From Filibacter tadaridae (GTDB lineage: Bacteria; Bacillota; Bacilli; Bacillales_A; Planococcaceae), in contig NZ_UXAV01000044.1 in NCBI RefSeq assembly GCF_900609045.1, positions 62,001 to 126,000 on the forward strand: 64,000 nucleotides of DNA, written 5' to 3'. The first letter of the stretch is position 1. Each line of letters opens with the position of its first letter. This document shows positions 18,736 to 28,217 of this stretch, piece after piece. The translations under genes and the position numbers were made by a program. The notes under the pieces are model-generated. The model saw only the letters and a program-made list of their open reading frames with translations. It was not told the DNA's origin and made no database searches.

Positions 18736-19854
18736 TCACATAAAGTGAAAAGGTTCTGTAATTACTTCTGATTCGATGAACGTTACATCGTAGTGAGCTT
18801 CTTCACATGCTTTTTGCATATGTTCTGCTACCCCCTCAATCATCACCTTTTCAATATTATGACCAGGATCAATAACAGCAAGACCTAATGCATCGGCGTC
18901 ATGCGCAATATGGTAGTATAAGTCGCCTGTTACAAGTACATCTGCTCCACGCCGTTTGGCCGCAGTAATATACTTGTTTCCATCTCCACCAAGCACAGCC
19001 ACTTTACGGATTACCTTATTCGGATCACCGACAAAACGGACAGCGGGAACATTAAATGTGCTTTTAACTTGTTCTGCAAATTGTGCCAACGTCATACTTT
19101 CTTTCAATTTCCCGATTCTGCCTAACCCATATTCATTTGTCCGTTGGTCCAGAACAAAAAAATCATATGCTGGCTCTTCGTAAGGATGTGCCGCCAGCAT
19201 CGCTTTTAACACTTTTTCTCGGATTATACTAGGTAGCACAACCTCGATTCGTTCTTCTTCCACCTCTTCCGCCGCACCGACTTCCCCAATATACGGCGTA
19301 GCCCCCTCAACCGGCGTAAAACGTCCTGTCCCAAGCGTTGTATAGCTACAGCCTTGATATTCACCAATGGCTCCCGCTCCCGCTCGAGCGAGTGCCTGAC
19401 GTATTTGAGTCGCATGAGTGATTGGGCTGTAAACAGCTAATTTATAAAGAGCCTCGGTAAATGTCGGCTCCACAATCTTCGTGTCTGTAAGTCCAAGCTT
19501 GGCAGCGAGCATATCATTCACACCGCCTGGCGCAACATCTAAGTTTGTATGGGCCGCATATACGGATATATCATGCTTAATGCATTTCTCGATCATTCTG
19601 CCTTGAGGTGTATCTGTTAAAATATTTTTCAACGGTCTAAAAATCGGCGGATGATGTGCGATGATAAGATTCGCTTTTCCTTGGATCGCCTCATCAATCA
19701 CTTCTTCATTGACATCCAGAGTGACAAGAACTTTATCGACCGGGCGGTTCAATTGACCGATGTGCAGTCCCACGGGATCCCCTTCCATTGCAAAACGTTT
19801 CGGCGACCACTGTTCAAACAGCGAAATAATCTCATGACCATTCACTTTTTTCAT
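18736..19854 (-). CDS. yqfO: Nif3-like dinuclear metal-centre protein (YqfO)
   Basis: NIF3/GTP cyclohydrolase I type 2 family, 372 residues. The two Nif3 halves hold the metal-binding IIAHHPPIF (~65) and the late GHNIEKVMIEG, with HTNLDVAPGGVND between. A CutA/PII-like insertion occupies about residues 130-230, as in the long Firmicute form. The family's reaction is not established. The ATG is coupled to the trmK stop by a 4-base overlap. Confidence 0.92.
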   Translation of the reverse strand: MKKVNGHEIISLFEQWSPKRFAMEGDPVGLHIGQLNRPVDKVLVTLDVNEEVIDEAIQGKANLIIAHHPPIFRPLKNILTDTPQGRMIEKCIKHDISVYAAHTNLDVAPGGVNDMLAAKLGLTDTKIVEPTFTEALYKLAVYSPITHATQIRQALARAGAGAIGEYQGCSYTTLGTGRFTPVEGATPYIGEVGAAEEVEEERIEVVLPSIIREKVLKAMLAAHPYEEPAYDFFVLDQRTNEYGLGRIGKLKESMTLAQFAEQVKSTFNVPAVRFVGDPNKVIRKVAVLGGDGNKYITAAKRRGADVLVTGDLYYHIAHDADALGLAVIDPGHNIEKVMIEGVAEHMQKACEEAHYDVTFIESEVITEPFHFM

Positions 19855-20549
19855 GATTCCAACACCTTTCCAACTAGTTCAATTTGTCTTTTCAACTGTT
19901 CTTTTTTTAACGTAACGGCAGCAGTGCTGTCCGCAGTTTCAAGAGAACGTAGGACACGATTCCATTCCACCAGTTCCCTATTCCATTTTTCGCTAAAGAC
20001 AGCAGATTTTGAGGCAAGCAGAAAAGGTCCTGCTAGAAGATCCAACTCATCGTAGGTCATCTGTCCTCTTTCTAACACAATAATTTCGTAAATTTTGCCG
20101 TCTTCCTTCAAAATGGCCTCATCCGTTATTTCCCAACTATTTGAAACTGCCCATTCCCTGATTGCTTTTGCATGTAAATTCGGCTGTGCAATAATTCTCT
20201 TCACTTGTTGAAGCTTTTCTTTCCCACTTTCCAAAATAGAAGCAATCAGTGTCCCTCCCATTCCAGCAATTACAACTGTATCAACCGCATCATGATCCTC
20301 AATAGCGAACAATCCATTAGCTAATCGGACAGTAACTGCATCTGACAATCCCTTACGCTGAACATTTTTAACTGCAGATTCAAACGGACCTTTCACAACC
20401 TCACCAGCAACCGCTTTTTGCGCTTTCCCGGTATTGATAAGGAAGCAAGGGAGATACGCGTGATCACTGCCAATATCCGCAACAACAGCTCCCGCCTCAA
20501 CATAAGAAGCAACCGCCGCAAGTCTGTCCGATAATCTTTCTGTATTCAA
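19851..20549 (-). CDS. trmK: tRNA (adenine22-N1)-methyltransferase
   Basis: SAM-dependent methyltransferase that forms m1A22 in tRNA, 232 residues. Motif I is VADIGSDHAYLP (~23-34) and the catalytic region is VIAGMGGTLIASIL. A C-terminal coiled coil follows (~175-232). The start is a TTG at 20549 behind GGCGGGATTTGA, aligned with the usual family N-terminus. Operon with yqfO. Confidence 0.93.
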   Translation of the reverse strand: MNTERLSDRLAAVASYVEAGAVVADIGSDHAYLPCFLINTGKAQKAVAGEVVKGPFESAVKNVQRKGLSDAVTVRLANGLFAIEDHDAVDTVVIAGMGGTLIASILESGKEKLQQVKRIIAQPNLHAKAIREWAVSNSWEITDEAILKEDGKIYEIIVLERGQMTYDELDLLAGPFLLASKSAVFSEKWNRELVEWNRVLRSLETADSTAAVTLKKEQLKRQIELVGKVLES

Positions 20550-20681
20550 TCAAATCCCGCCTTTCGTTACTAGTAGTGTATAAGAATTCGGATCTTTTTG
20601 CACTCTGTAAACATACACGTAACAGCATCTTTACCCCTGTTTATACCAACGCTATCCATATTCAAATTTTCACACATAAAT

Positions 20682-20727
20682 AAAAAGCTATTCGCCAACA
20701 GAATGACTCTGCAGGTGAATAGCTTTT
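20682..20727 (-). terminator. Terminator after cccA
   Basis: AAAAGCTATTC-ACC...GGC-GAATAGCTTTTT on the minus strand, with an 18-base loop, located just past the cccA stop. Confidence 0.8.
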
Positions 20728-20740
20728 CGCAAGTTACAAC

Positions 20741-21118
20741 TTATTTAAGTGAAAGAATATAATCCGCCATCGCGTCAAGTTCTGCATCATCAGTAACTAG
20801 ACCTGCCGGCATTCCGCCGTCTGTACCATTTTTGATGGTGTCTTTGATTTCATCTTTAGAAAGGCTAGTACCAGCTAATGCAGGTCCCATACCTCCTTCA
20901 AAATTACCACCATGACAACCGATACATTTCCCTTGAGCTACTGCTTCAGCATCGAAATCGGCAGTATCTTCTGCACCTGCCGCTTCTTCAGATTTTCCGT
21001 CTTCACCTTGGGATGCGATTTCTTTCTTCTGATCGCCCCCGTAGAGGGACATAAAGAAAATAAGACCAATTCCAAGTGCAAAAATTAAAATGTAAGGTAC
21101 TATAGGATTTTTCCTCAT
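20741..21118 (-). CDS. cccA: Membrane-anchored cytochrome c-550
   Basis: Small c-type cytochrome carrying electrons on the outer membrane face, 125 residues. One N-terminal anchor helix (~7-27) is followed by an acidic, glutamate/alanine-rich linker. The haem domain has CIGCH (Cys65-His69) and the axial methionine in DGGMPAGL. The length and architecture match CccA. The gene precedes sigA in Bacillus as well. The ATG follows GGAGGGTAATTCA. Confidence 0.93.
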   Translation of the reverse strand: MRKNPIVPYILIFALGIGLIFFMSLYGGDQKKEIASQGEDGKSEEAAGAEDTADFDAEAVAQGKCIGCHGGNFEGGMGPALAGTSLSKDEIKDTIKNGTDGGMPAGLVTDDAELDAMADYILSLK

Positions 21119-21257
21119 TGAATTACCCTCCTTTGTCAGAAACTATTCTGTAGTAAATACAGTTCACAGTTATTATTGTACTGTATTCAATAGAAAACTG
21201 AAAGAGTTATCGATTAAGTTTTCTCTGTTTGTGACAAATTCGACATAAATCCAATCG

Positions 21258-22397
21258 TTAGCAGCCAATAAGCCTCGCAATAACCATGCGTTGTACTTCG
21301 GAAGTACCTTCCCCGATTTCAAGAAGTTTAGCATCTCGCATATAGCGCTCAACCTCATACTCTTGCATATAACCATATCCACCATGGATTTGAACCGCTT
21401 CGTTTGCAACCTGCATAGCGATTTCAGACGCATATAATTTACACATCGATGCTTCCTTGGAGAATGGACGACCTTGATCTTTCAGCCACGCTGCTTTATG
21501 GACCATATTGCGGGCCAGTTCGATTTTCATGGCCATATCAGCTAGTTTAAATTGAGTGATCTGGAATTCGGATAATGTTTTACCGAATTGCTTCCGCTCT
21601 TTTGAGTACCGCAGTGCACGATCAAATGCCGCTTGCGCTATTCCGACAGCCATCGCGCCAATTCCAATCCGTCCCCCGTCAAGTGTGACAAGGAATTGAC
21701 GGAAACCATTTCCGCGAGTCCCTAATAAATTTTCTTGCGGGACACGAACATTATCAAGTACAAGTTCTGTTGTGTTTGATGCGTTCAAGCCCATTTTTTC
21801 ATATTTATCGAGTACTGTGAATCCTTCTGCATCTGTGGGTACAATAACTGCGCTAATTTCCTTCTTACCGTTATCATTACCTGTAATTGCTGTAACAGCG
21901 AGATGTTTCGCATAGCTTGCATTGGTAATATATACTTTTGATCCATTTAAGACAAAGTCATTGCCATCTTCTTTTGCAGTCGTTTGCGTTCCCCCAGCAT
22001 CCGACCCAGCATTTGGTTCCGTCAATCCGAATGCACCGAATGATTCCCCTGTACAAATCGGCGTCAAATACTTGTGTTTTTGTTCCTCTGTTCCAAATAG
22101 ATTGAGTGGTGCCCCGCCCAACGAAATATGTGCAGAGTACGTAATTCCAGTCGATGCACATGCACGGCTAAGTTCTTCCGTAACAATCGCAAAACTGACA
22201 GTGTCCGCTCCAGCTCCCCCATACTCTTCGGAGAATGGCAACCCCATCATTCCCATTTCAGATAGCTGCTTAAATATCTGCAACGGAAACGCCTTAGTTT
22301 TATCACGTTCGATCGCACCTGGTGCAACTACTTCATCTGCAAATTCTCTGATCATCTTTTTGATCATTTGTTGTTCTTCAGTCAAATCGAAATTCAA
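21258..22397 (-). CDS. Acyl-CoA dehydrogenase
   Basis: FAD-dependent oxidation of an acyl-CoA at the alpha-beta bond, 379 residues. Typical motifs are FGLTEPNAGSDAGG (~130), the FAD-binding RIGIGAMAVGIAQAAFDRA, GGYGYMQEYEVERYMRD and IGEGTSEVQRMVIAR, which carries the likely catalytic glutamate. The closest types are short/branched-chain or butyryl-CoA dehydrogenases. The start is a TTG at 22397 after AAAGGGGATG. It stands alone between cccA and sigA, a place it does not occupy in B. subtilis. Substrate length is inferred only. Confidence 0.92.
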   Translation of the reverse strand: MNFDLTEEQQMIKKMIREFADEVVAPGAIERDKTKAFPLQIFKQLSEMGMMGLPFSEEYGGAGADTVSFAIVTEELSRACASTGITYSAHISLGGAPLNLFGTEEQKHKYLTPICTGESFGAFGLTEPNAGSDAGGTQTTAKEDGNDFVLNGSKVYITNASYAKHLAVTAITGNDNGKKEISAVIVPTDAEGFTVLDKYEKMGLNASNTTELVLDNVRVPQENLLGTRGNGFRQFLVTLDGGRIGIGAMAVGIAQAAFDRALRYSKERKQFGKTLSEFQITQFKLADMAMKIELARNMVHKAAWLKDQGRPFSKEASMCKLYASEIAMQVANEAVQIHGGYGYMQEYEVERYMRDAKLLEIGEGTSEVQRMVIARLIGC

Positions 22398-22493
22398 TTT
22401 CTACATCCCCTTTGTTGTGAACGCTTACAATTTCAATTATAGCGAATAATCGGGGATATTGACAATAAAAATTTATGATAAAAAAGTGTTAAC

Positions 22494-23045
22494 TCAGAAC
22501 AATAGGTAACTGATAGTCAACAAAAGACCGGCGGCGCCCGAAATTGTGAAGTAAAGTAGTTTTAAAAGTCTTCCCGCAAACAACCATAATATACAATTTA
22601 AAAGCAGTAATCCAATGAGTAACATATTGTTCCCTTCGAAAAAAACGAGCCACAGTTTCAATGACATTGCTAGAAGAATGAATGAAGATGATATGTATAA
22701 AAAAGGTACGATTGATGTTTGAATCCAGCTTTTTCGGAATGTCAATGAAATAAATAGCAATGTAGTGGCTGATGCGATACCAAGTGTAATGCCCGGATGG
22801 TGTGAAAAGAAAAATAGGCTTCCTATTGTCAGTAATGCTAGAAGCATTACCGACATAACTTTCCGATTCATCTTTCTTTTTTCTTCAACAAGAATCGGGT
22901 ATGGTACCTTTTCTGCTTGCTCATTTTCTTCTTCACCTTGCGTATAAAGAGTAATAAGAAAGTCACAGTAATGCCCGGGTAGTAATTTATTTTGTTTCCA
23001 ATATTTTATTTCCGAGATAATAATACGTTTTCGTTGTGGATTCAT
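22494..23045 (-). CDS. Hypothetical membrane protein
   Basis: A 183-residue protein with a soluble N-terminal ~60 residues (SEIKYWKQNKLLPGHYCDFLITLY) followed by five or six hydrophobic helices. The N-terminal pattern is reminiscent of small Bacillales membrane proteins whose genes neighbour sigA, but I do not recognise a named family. The start is preceded by a weak AGGGTGAA. It lies downstream of sigA, beyond a terminator, so it probably has its own promoter. Function unknown. Confidence 0.65.
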   Translation of the reverse strand: MNPQRKRIIISEIKYWKQNKLLPGHYCDFLITLYTQGEEENEQAEKVPYPILVEEKRKMNRKVMSVMLLALLTIGSLFFFSHHPGITLGIASATTLLFISLTFRKSWIQTSIVPFLYISSSFILLAMSLKLWLVFFEGNNMLLIGLLLLNCILWLFAGRLLKLLYFTISGAAGLLLTISYLLF

Positions 23046-23072
23046 TTCACCCTATCATCCCTTCAGGAAAGT

Positions 23073-23103
23073 AAAAAGCATCGACATTAACGTATGTCGA
23101 TGC
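23073..23103 (-). terminator. Intrinsic terminator after sigA
   Basis: The minus strand reads GCATCGACATA-CGTTAA-TGTCGATGC followed by TTTTTAC, placed eight bases after the sigA stop. Confidence 0.88.
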
Positions 23104-23110
23104 AAATCGA

Positions 23111-24235
23111 TTATTCAAGAAAATCCTTAAGCCTTTTACTCCTTGAAGGGTGTCTCAGCTTGCGTAATGCTTTCGCTTCAATCTGACGGATACGTTCGCG
23201 TGTAACGCCAAACACCTTCCCGACCTCTTCCAGTGTTCTTGTACGACCATCATCAAGTCCAAACCGTAAACGGAGAACATTCTCCTCACGATCTGTCAGT
23301 GTATCAAGGACATCTTCCAATTGCTCTTTTAACAATTCATAAGCCGCATGGTCTGATGGGGATTGTGCTTCGGAGTCTTCGATGAAATCACCAAGATGCG
23401 AGTCATCTTCTTCACCGATTGGCGTTTCAAGGGAAACAGGTTCTTGGGCAATTTTTAAGATTTCACGTACTTTTTCCGCAGTCAGTTCCATCTCTTCACC
23501 AATTTCTTCAGGAGAAGGTTCGCGACCAAGGTCTTGTAGTAATTGGCGTTGAACACGGATTAATTTGTTAATCGTTTCAACCATGTGGACGGGTATACGG
23601 ATTGTTCGCGCCTGATCGGCTATTGCACGAGTAATTGCTTGACGAATCCACCACGTCGCATACGTACTGAACTTGAAGCCTTTCGTATGATCGAACTTTT
23701 CAACAGCCTTTATAAGCCCCATGTTTCCTTCCTGGATCAAATCGAGGAATAGCATGCCACGACCCACATATCTTTTTGCAATACTAACAACTAGACGGAG
23801 ATTCGCCTCCGCAAGTCTTTTCTTCGCTTCTTCGTCTCCCGCAATAATACGGATGGCAAGTTCAACTTCTTCAGCACCTGTTAATAAGTCAACTCGTCCA
23901 ATTTCTTTCAAATACATGCGTACAGGATCATTTATTTTGACGCCCGGTGGGACGCTAAGATCATTCAAATCGAATTGCGTTTCTTCAGTTACCGGTTTGG
24001 GGCCGCCTTCACTTGCATCCCCATCAGTTTTCCTTTCCATATCGATTCCTTGCGCTTCAAGAACATCTAAAAATTCTTCGAATTGTTCCGGTTCCATATC
24101 GAACATTGATAATTTTTCCGTAACCTCTTCAAGCGTTAGCTCTCCGCTTTTCTTACCTGCTTCCAATAAACTTGCCTTTGCCTCTTCTACAGTCAATTCA
24201 TGTTCTACATCTTGTGGTTGTTCGTTTTTAGTCAT
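23111..24235 (-). CDS. sigA: RNA polymerase sigma factor SigA (RpoD)
   Basis: The primary sigma factor, 374 residues. Region 1.1 occupies about the first 85 residues. Regions 1.2/2 include [26 protein letters not shown] and the -10-binding [17 protein letters not shown]. Region 3 is [16 protein letters not shown] and region 4 is [18 protein letters not shown] through [19 protein letters not shown]. The ATG follows TAAGGAGGAACGGG. It forms the conserved macromolecular-synthesis pair with dnaG. Confidence 0.98.
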   Translation of the reverse strand: MTKNEQPQDVEHELTVEEAKASLLEAGKKSGELTLEEVTEKLSMFDMEPEQFEEFLDVLEAQGIDMERKTDGDASEGGPKPVTEETQFDLNDLSVPPGVKINDPVRMYLKEIGRVDLLTGAEEVELAIRIIAGDEEAKKRLAEANLRLVVSIAKRYVGRGMLFLDLIQEGNMGLIKAVEKFDHTKGFKFSTYATWWIRQAITRAIADQARTIRIPVHMVETINKLIRVQRQLLQDLGREPSPEEIGEEMELTAEKVREILKIAQEPVSLETPIGEEDDSHLGDFIEDSEAQSPSDHAAYELLKEQLEDVLDTLTDREENVLRLRFGLDDGRTRTLEEVGKVFGVTRERIRQIEAKALRKLRHPSRSKRLKDFLE

Positions 24236-24269
24236 CTTACCCGTTCCTCCTTAGTTCACCGGAATGCGA

Positions 24270-26084
24270 CTATAATGCCGACATTGATTTCCGGAGCTGT
24301 ATAATTTCCCTGGCCAGCTCCAGCGCCCGGGTATGATCATTTTGTTTTTCAGCTTCTTTCGATTCATGCATCTTTTCCTGGATTGTCAATCCGACCCGGT
24401 ATCTATCGAGATGACCGATGCAATCATCGATTTCTTCTTCTGCATGTTCGGGATCTTTTTCTGCCATAGCGGCCTCAAGTACGATCTTGCGCAAATTACG
24501 ATCTTCCAAGGTCTCCGCGAACCTATGAAAGTCGGGCGTTCCATGTTCTTCATAAAACCCGGCAAGGCGAACAAAAATGGCGGCATACTCATCTCGAACA
24601 AACAATTCCTGCCTATTTACCCGAATCCGGTCATATAAAGCCCCATCATTCAATAAATGGGATAATAATAAACGTTCTGCACGCTCTGTACCCGTTTTCT
24701 TCTTAGGCGGACCGGGATCTGTGTGTTTTACGCTATCATCTGGACCGTGATTCATTTTTGATTGTTTTACGTGTTTTCCTACCATTTTCATAAATTGCTG
24801 ATGTATTGCTTCGACTGTGATCCCTGTTTCAGTCGAAAGTTGGTGTATATATAAATCCCGTTCAATCGGGGAAGAACGCGAAGCTAGTTCTTCAAGTACT
24901 TCGTGGATATATTGCAAAACGTCATTTTCATACGAAAGATTTTTTGATCGTTTTGCATAGGACATAATGAAGGACATATAAGAATGCGGATTGGCAATAA
25001 TCTTTTCACGGAATGCTTCTTCACCATATTCTGCAATATAGTCATCGGGATCCATACGACCAGGTAATAAAGCGATTCGGACTTCCATTCCTTTTTTTAA
25101 AGCCATAGAAGCAAAACGTTTCGATGCCTCCCAACCGGCATCATCTCCATCGCAACAGATAATAATTTCCTTTGCGATCCTTTTTAGTTTTATAAGATGC
25201 GTTTCGGACAAAGATGTACCCATTACGGCAACGCTGTTTTGAACACCTGCCCGATCCGCAGATATCGTGTCCATAAATCCTTCAAACAGTATTACTTTAC
25301 CCGTTTTCCGCACGTTAAGACGTGCATTGTGGAAATTATATAATAATTGACCTTTTTCGAATATAGGCGTTTCAGGACTATTGAGGTATTTCGCTTCTTG
25401 TTTTCCACTGGATAATGTCCTACCTGAAAATGCGACAACATTCCCAAGGTCATCACAAAGGGGAAACATAATACGACCTCTAAATCGATCGAAATAGCCT
25501 GTCCCATCATCTTTCATAATACAAAGCCCGGCCTGTTCCATTTCCCGCAGCTCAAAACGTTTTCTTTTTAGGAGGTCACTAAGTGCACTATAATCATTAA
25601 GTGACCACCCGATTCTATATTTTTCGATACTCTCCCTCGAAAATCCTCTTTTTTCAAGATATTGTAGTGCTTCTTCACCCTCTACTGTATTTAGTAGTAA
25701 ATGACTGTAAAAGTTTGCCGCCAATGTATGTGCCTCAACCATATGCTTAAATTCATTGTTTGGTTTTTCGGAAGAAACACTGCTAACATCTGCGTCAATC
25801 TCAATACCTGTCCGCTCTGCAAGTTTAATGACCGCTTCAGTAAATGGACTATTCTCCATATCCATAATAAATGTGATTGCATTACCGCTTGCCCCACAAC
25901 CAAAACAATGAAAAAGTTGCTTGTCTTCAGAGACAGAAAATGAAGGTGTACTTTCACCATGAAATGGGCAAAGTCCAAACCAGTTCTTACCTCTTTTTGT
26001 CAACTGGACAAATTCACCAATCAAATCAACGATATCGGTTTTAGAACGGATAGCTTCTATCTGCTCTTCTGGTATTCTAGTCAT
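24270..26084 (-). CDS. dnaG: DNA primase
   Basis: Synthesises RNA primers at the replication fork, 604 residues. The N-terminal CHC2 zinc-binding domain is CPFHGESTPSFSV to HCFGCG (~41-65). The catalytic TOPRIM core includes ILFEGFMD and CDGDDAGWEA. The C-terminal ~150 residues are the helical DnaB-helicase interaction domain. The Shine-Dalgarno is weak (GGTGATGGG close to the start). The sigA gene lies 34 bases downstream, in one operon. Confidence 0.97.
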   Translation of the reverse strand: MTRIPEEQIEAIRSKTDIVDLIGEFVQLTKRGKNWFGLCPFHGESTPSFSVSEDKQLFHCFGCGASGNAITFIMDMENSPFTEAVIKLAERTGIEIDADVSSVSSEKPNNEFKHMVEAHTLAANFYSHLLLNTVEGEEALQYLEKRGFSRESIEKYRIGWSLNDYSALSDLLKRKRFELREMEQAGLCIMKDDGTGYFDRFRGRIMFPLCDDLGNVVAFSGRTLSSGKQEAKYLNSPETPIFEKGQLLYNFHNARLNVRKTGKVILFEGFMDTISADRAGVQNSVAVMGTSLSETHLIKLKRIAKEIIICCDGDDAGWEASKRFASMALKKGMEVRIALLPGRMDPDDYIAEYGEEAFREKIIANPHSYMSFIMSYAKRSKNLSYENDVLQYIHEVLEELASRSSPIERDLYIHQLSTETGITVEAIHQQFMKMVGKHVKQSKMNHGPDDSVKHTDPGPPKKKTGTERAERLLLSHLLNDGALYDRIRVNRQELFVRDEYAAIFVRLAGFYEEHGTPDFHRFAETLEDRNLRKIVLEAAMAEKDPEHAEEEIDDCIGHLDRYRVGLTIQEKMHESKEAEKQNDHTRALELAREIIQLRKSMSAL

Positions 26085-26245
26085 CCCATCACCATTTTCT
26101 GTTCTACTTACTTAAATTCGATATAGAATACAAAAATCCTTTTTATTCGACAAACTTTTTTTTGGTTTACTACGAAATTACTATTCTACACTACTTTATC
26201 GATAATTTCCGTTACTATATTCGCTGAGATAAAAAATATCATTGA

Positions 26246-26345
26246 GTTCGCTTCGACGCGCGGAGATGCCTCCCACCACAAGCCAGAAAGCTTCGCCGTT
26301 AGTCTAGGCTCGCGACTCCACCTTGTAAGGCGCCTAGGCTTAAAC
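26246..26345. repeat. Dispersed palindromic repeat, inverse copy of the 18.6 kb family
   Basis: Contains CGGAGATGCCTCCC, the reverse complement of the core arm at 18.6 kb, then GCCAGAAAGCTTCG. CCTTGTAAGGCGCCTAGG follows, sharing CCTTGTAAGGCGC with the 1.73 kb palindrome. Also TAGTCTAGGCTCGCGA pairs partly with GCGCCTAGGCTTA. Non-coding. Confidence 0.55.
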
Positions 26346-26398
26346 TATATAGATAGCCTATTGTTCAACAAATATAGAAAGCGCATTTCTTCCGCAAA

Positions 26399-26437
26399 AG
26401 AAGAACCTGCCCATTCTAAGTGGGTGGTCCTTCTATT
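26399..26437 (-). terminator. Probable weak terminator after ppsR
   Basis: GGACCACCCA-CTTAGAA-TGGGCAGGTTC on the minus strand forms an imperfect stem followed by TTCTTTT. Confidence 0.55.
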
Positions 26438-26441
26438 TTAC

Positions 26442-27257
26442 TTATTTTGTGCGGTTCACAATCTCACTAAGGATCACATTAGCAGTCTCTTCTACAGCAC
26501 GGTTTGTCACATCAATGACTGTACAACCGATTTTCTGTATGACATTACGGAAGTGAATGATTTCTTCTTCGATTCTATCAAGTCTAGCATAACTTGCATC
26601 ATCCTTTAAACCGAGTGCAATCAGTCTTTCTTTTCTGATGAAGTTAAGCTTTTCAGGAGAAATAACAAGTCCGAAGCATTTCGCCGGGTCGATTTGGTAT
26701 AATTCTTCCGGTGGCTCCACTTCTGGAACGAGTGGTACATTCGCCACTTTAAAGCGTTTATGTGCAAGATACTGAGATAACGGCGTTTTGGAAGTCCGAG
26801 AGACACCTACTAAAACGATGTCCGCTTTTAATATCCCCCGTGGATCACGTCCATCATCATATTTAACCGCAAACTCAATAGCTTCTATCTTTTTAAAATA
26901 ATCATCATCCAACTGCCTAACAAGGCCAGGTTCTTCAAGTGGCTGCTCACTTAGTTCCAAACTGATTTGGTTAACAATCGGACTTAAAAGATCAATACAA
27001 TGAATTCCTTTATGCTGGCATTCCTCTTTTAGTTTAAGGCACATGTTCATTTTCACAAGTGTATAAATAATAATTGCTTGTTGTTGTTTTGCCAAATAAA
27101 CAATTTCAGCTACTTGTGACTCATCTTCAACGTGTGAGAAACGCTTCATCGAAATAGTTTCAAGGCCTTGTCTAAATTGACTAGCTGCTGCTTTTGCAAC
27201 AAGATCTGCTGTCTCTCCAACAGAGTCGGAAACGATGAATAATGTTAACTTTCCCAC
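26442..27257 (-). CDS. ppsR: PPDK/PEP-synthase regulatory protein (DUF299, YqfL)
   Basis: Bifunctional ADP/phosphate-dependent kinase-phosphorylase controlling pyruvate-phosphate dikinase or PEP synthase. The 271 residues contain the P-loop-like [15 protein letters not shown] (~150-165) and [11 protein letters not shown] at the N-terminus. The start is set at GTG 27257, eight bases after AGGAGGG; the ATG at 27272 overlaps the ccpN stop and is upstream of that Shine-Dalgarno. It is co-transcribed with ccpN, as in B. subtilis, linking it to gluconeogenic control. Confidence 0.9.
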   Translation of the reverse strand: MGKLTLFIVSDSVGETADLVAKAAASQFRQGLETISMKRFSHVEDESQVAEIVYLAKQQQAIIIYTLVKMNMCLKLKEECQHKGIHCIDLLSPIVNQISLELSEQPLEEPGLVRQLDDDYFKKIEAIEFAVKYDDGRDPRGILKADIVLVGVSRTSKTPLSQYLAHKRFKVANVPLVPEVEPPEELYQIDPAKCFGLVISPEKLNFIRKERLIALGLKDDASYARLDRIEEEIIHFRNVIQKIGCTVIDVTNRAVEETANVILSEIVNRTK

Positions 27258-27268
27258 TCGAGCCCTCC

Positions 27269-27907
27269 TCATAATTCATGATCATCTGCAAGCGATATAA
27301 AGGCCGCAGTTATATTTGTTTTTGTCATTCTACCAACAACTTCCAATCCATTTCCGCTATCATGAACAACAGGAAGCGAGTCGATTTGCTTGTTCATTAG
27401 TTTCTTCGCCACTTGCAGTAAAGTATCCTGCTTTTCACAATAAGTGATGTTTGGCATCCTGGTCATAATAACGTGAACTGGAATTTTATCAAGGTCCGTA
27501 TTCCCTATGCTTGTACGTAAAAGATCTTTTCTGGAAAGGACACCTGTCAGATGTAAGGATTCGTCTACAACGAATAATGTTCCCACATCTTCTAAAAACA
27601 TATGGCAAATTGCGTCATAGACCGAAACGTGTTCTGCAACGACGACAGGAATCGATTGAAAGTCACGTACTTTCATGCCAATCATGCTATCCGCTACTGA
27701 TTGTACAGGTTTTTTACCCGAATAAAAATAGCCAACACGCGGTCTTGCATCCAAATAACCCGCCATTGTCAAAATAGCCAAGTCAGGACGAATAGTAGCT
27801 CTTGCCAAACGAAGGCGCTCAGCAATCTGCTCGCCCGTTATTGGTCCATCCTCTTTGACAATTTCAAGAATTTCCTGCTGGCGCTTATTCAGTTCCATTT
27901 GAGTCAC
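27269..27907 (-). CDS. ccpN: Transcriptional repressor CcpN (HTH plus two CBS domains)
   Basis: Repressor of gluconeogenic genes in the presence of glucose. The 212 residues hold an N-terminal winged helix ([28 protein letters not shown] begins at ~20; quoted by position 20-47) and two CBS domains (~75-205) that sense ATP/ADP. The GTG at 27907 aligns with the B. subtilis N-terminus, but the ATG at 27898 has better spacing from GGACGG, so the start is uncertain by three codons. It lies divergent from the glyS T-box leader. Confidence 0.9.
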   Translation of the reverse strand: MTQMELNKRQQEILEIVKEDGPITGEQIAERLRLARATIRPDLAILTMAGYLDARPRVGYFYSGKKPVQSVADSMIGMKVRDFQSIPVVVAEHVSVYDAICHMFLEDVGTLFVVDESLHLTGVLSRKDLLRTSIGNTDLDKIPVHVIMTRMPNITYCEKQDTLLQVAKKLMNKQIDSLPVVHDSGNGLEVVGRMTKTNITAAFISLADDHEL

Positions 27908-27949
27908 CGTCCTAAGCGTTCAATTCTATATCAACCTTGACTATTATAT

Positions 27950-28198
27950 ATGAAGATGTGTTCTATTGCGAAGAAAGAGGAATCATGCTAAGCTAAAAAA
28001 GAACTGAATAGGTGAAGACGGGACAATAAGTAATGTCGAAAAAAGAGCGAACGGGGATGGTGTAAGCCCGTACCGACATGAAAAGGCACCCTTGAGCCAT
28101 TATTTTGAAGTGGGCTGGATATCCAGCCAATCGAGGTGGAACCGCGGGGCATTACGCACTCGTCCTCGGACAATATGTCCGAGGATGAGTGCTTATTT
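27950..28198 (+). promoter_or_regulatory. Glycyl T-box riboswitch leader of glyS
   Basis: Contains the canonical T-box AGGTGGAACCGCG at 28134-28146, which pairs with the acceptor end of uncharged tRNA. The antiterminator region competes with a strong terminator: GCACTCGTCCTCGGACA-ATA-TGTCCGAGGATGAGTGC then TTATTTT (28156-28198). An AGAGCGAACGGGGATGGTG element at about 28046 fits the conserved linker region. Stem I upstream looks short and the glycine specifier could not be assigned with certainty. Starvation for charged tRNA-Gly should allow read-through into glyS. Confidence 0.92.
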
Positions 28199-28217
28199 TA
28201 ATTGGAGGGATATAATT

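Larger units (their letters stand above)
26085..26441. other. Intergenic gap upstream of dnaG with repeat and terminator
   Basis: This 357-base stretch between ppsR and dnaG has no supported gene. It contains the palindromic repeat at 26246-26345 and a weak ppsR terminator near 26399-26437. The AT-rich part at 26085-26235 probably carries the dnaG-sigA promoter; no promoter could be fixed with confidence. Confidence 0.6.

Noticed and set aside
26361-26609. An 82-codon plus-strand frame across the ppsR 3' end
   Set aside because: It overlaps the well-supported ppsR gene in antisense and has no ribosome binding site or family signature.
28092-28217. N-terminal extension of glyS into the leader
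   Set aside because: These bases are the T-box antiterminator and terminator. The proper ATG with TTGGAGGG is at 28218.
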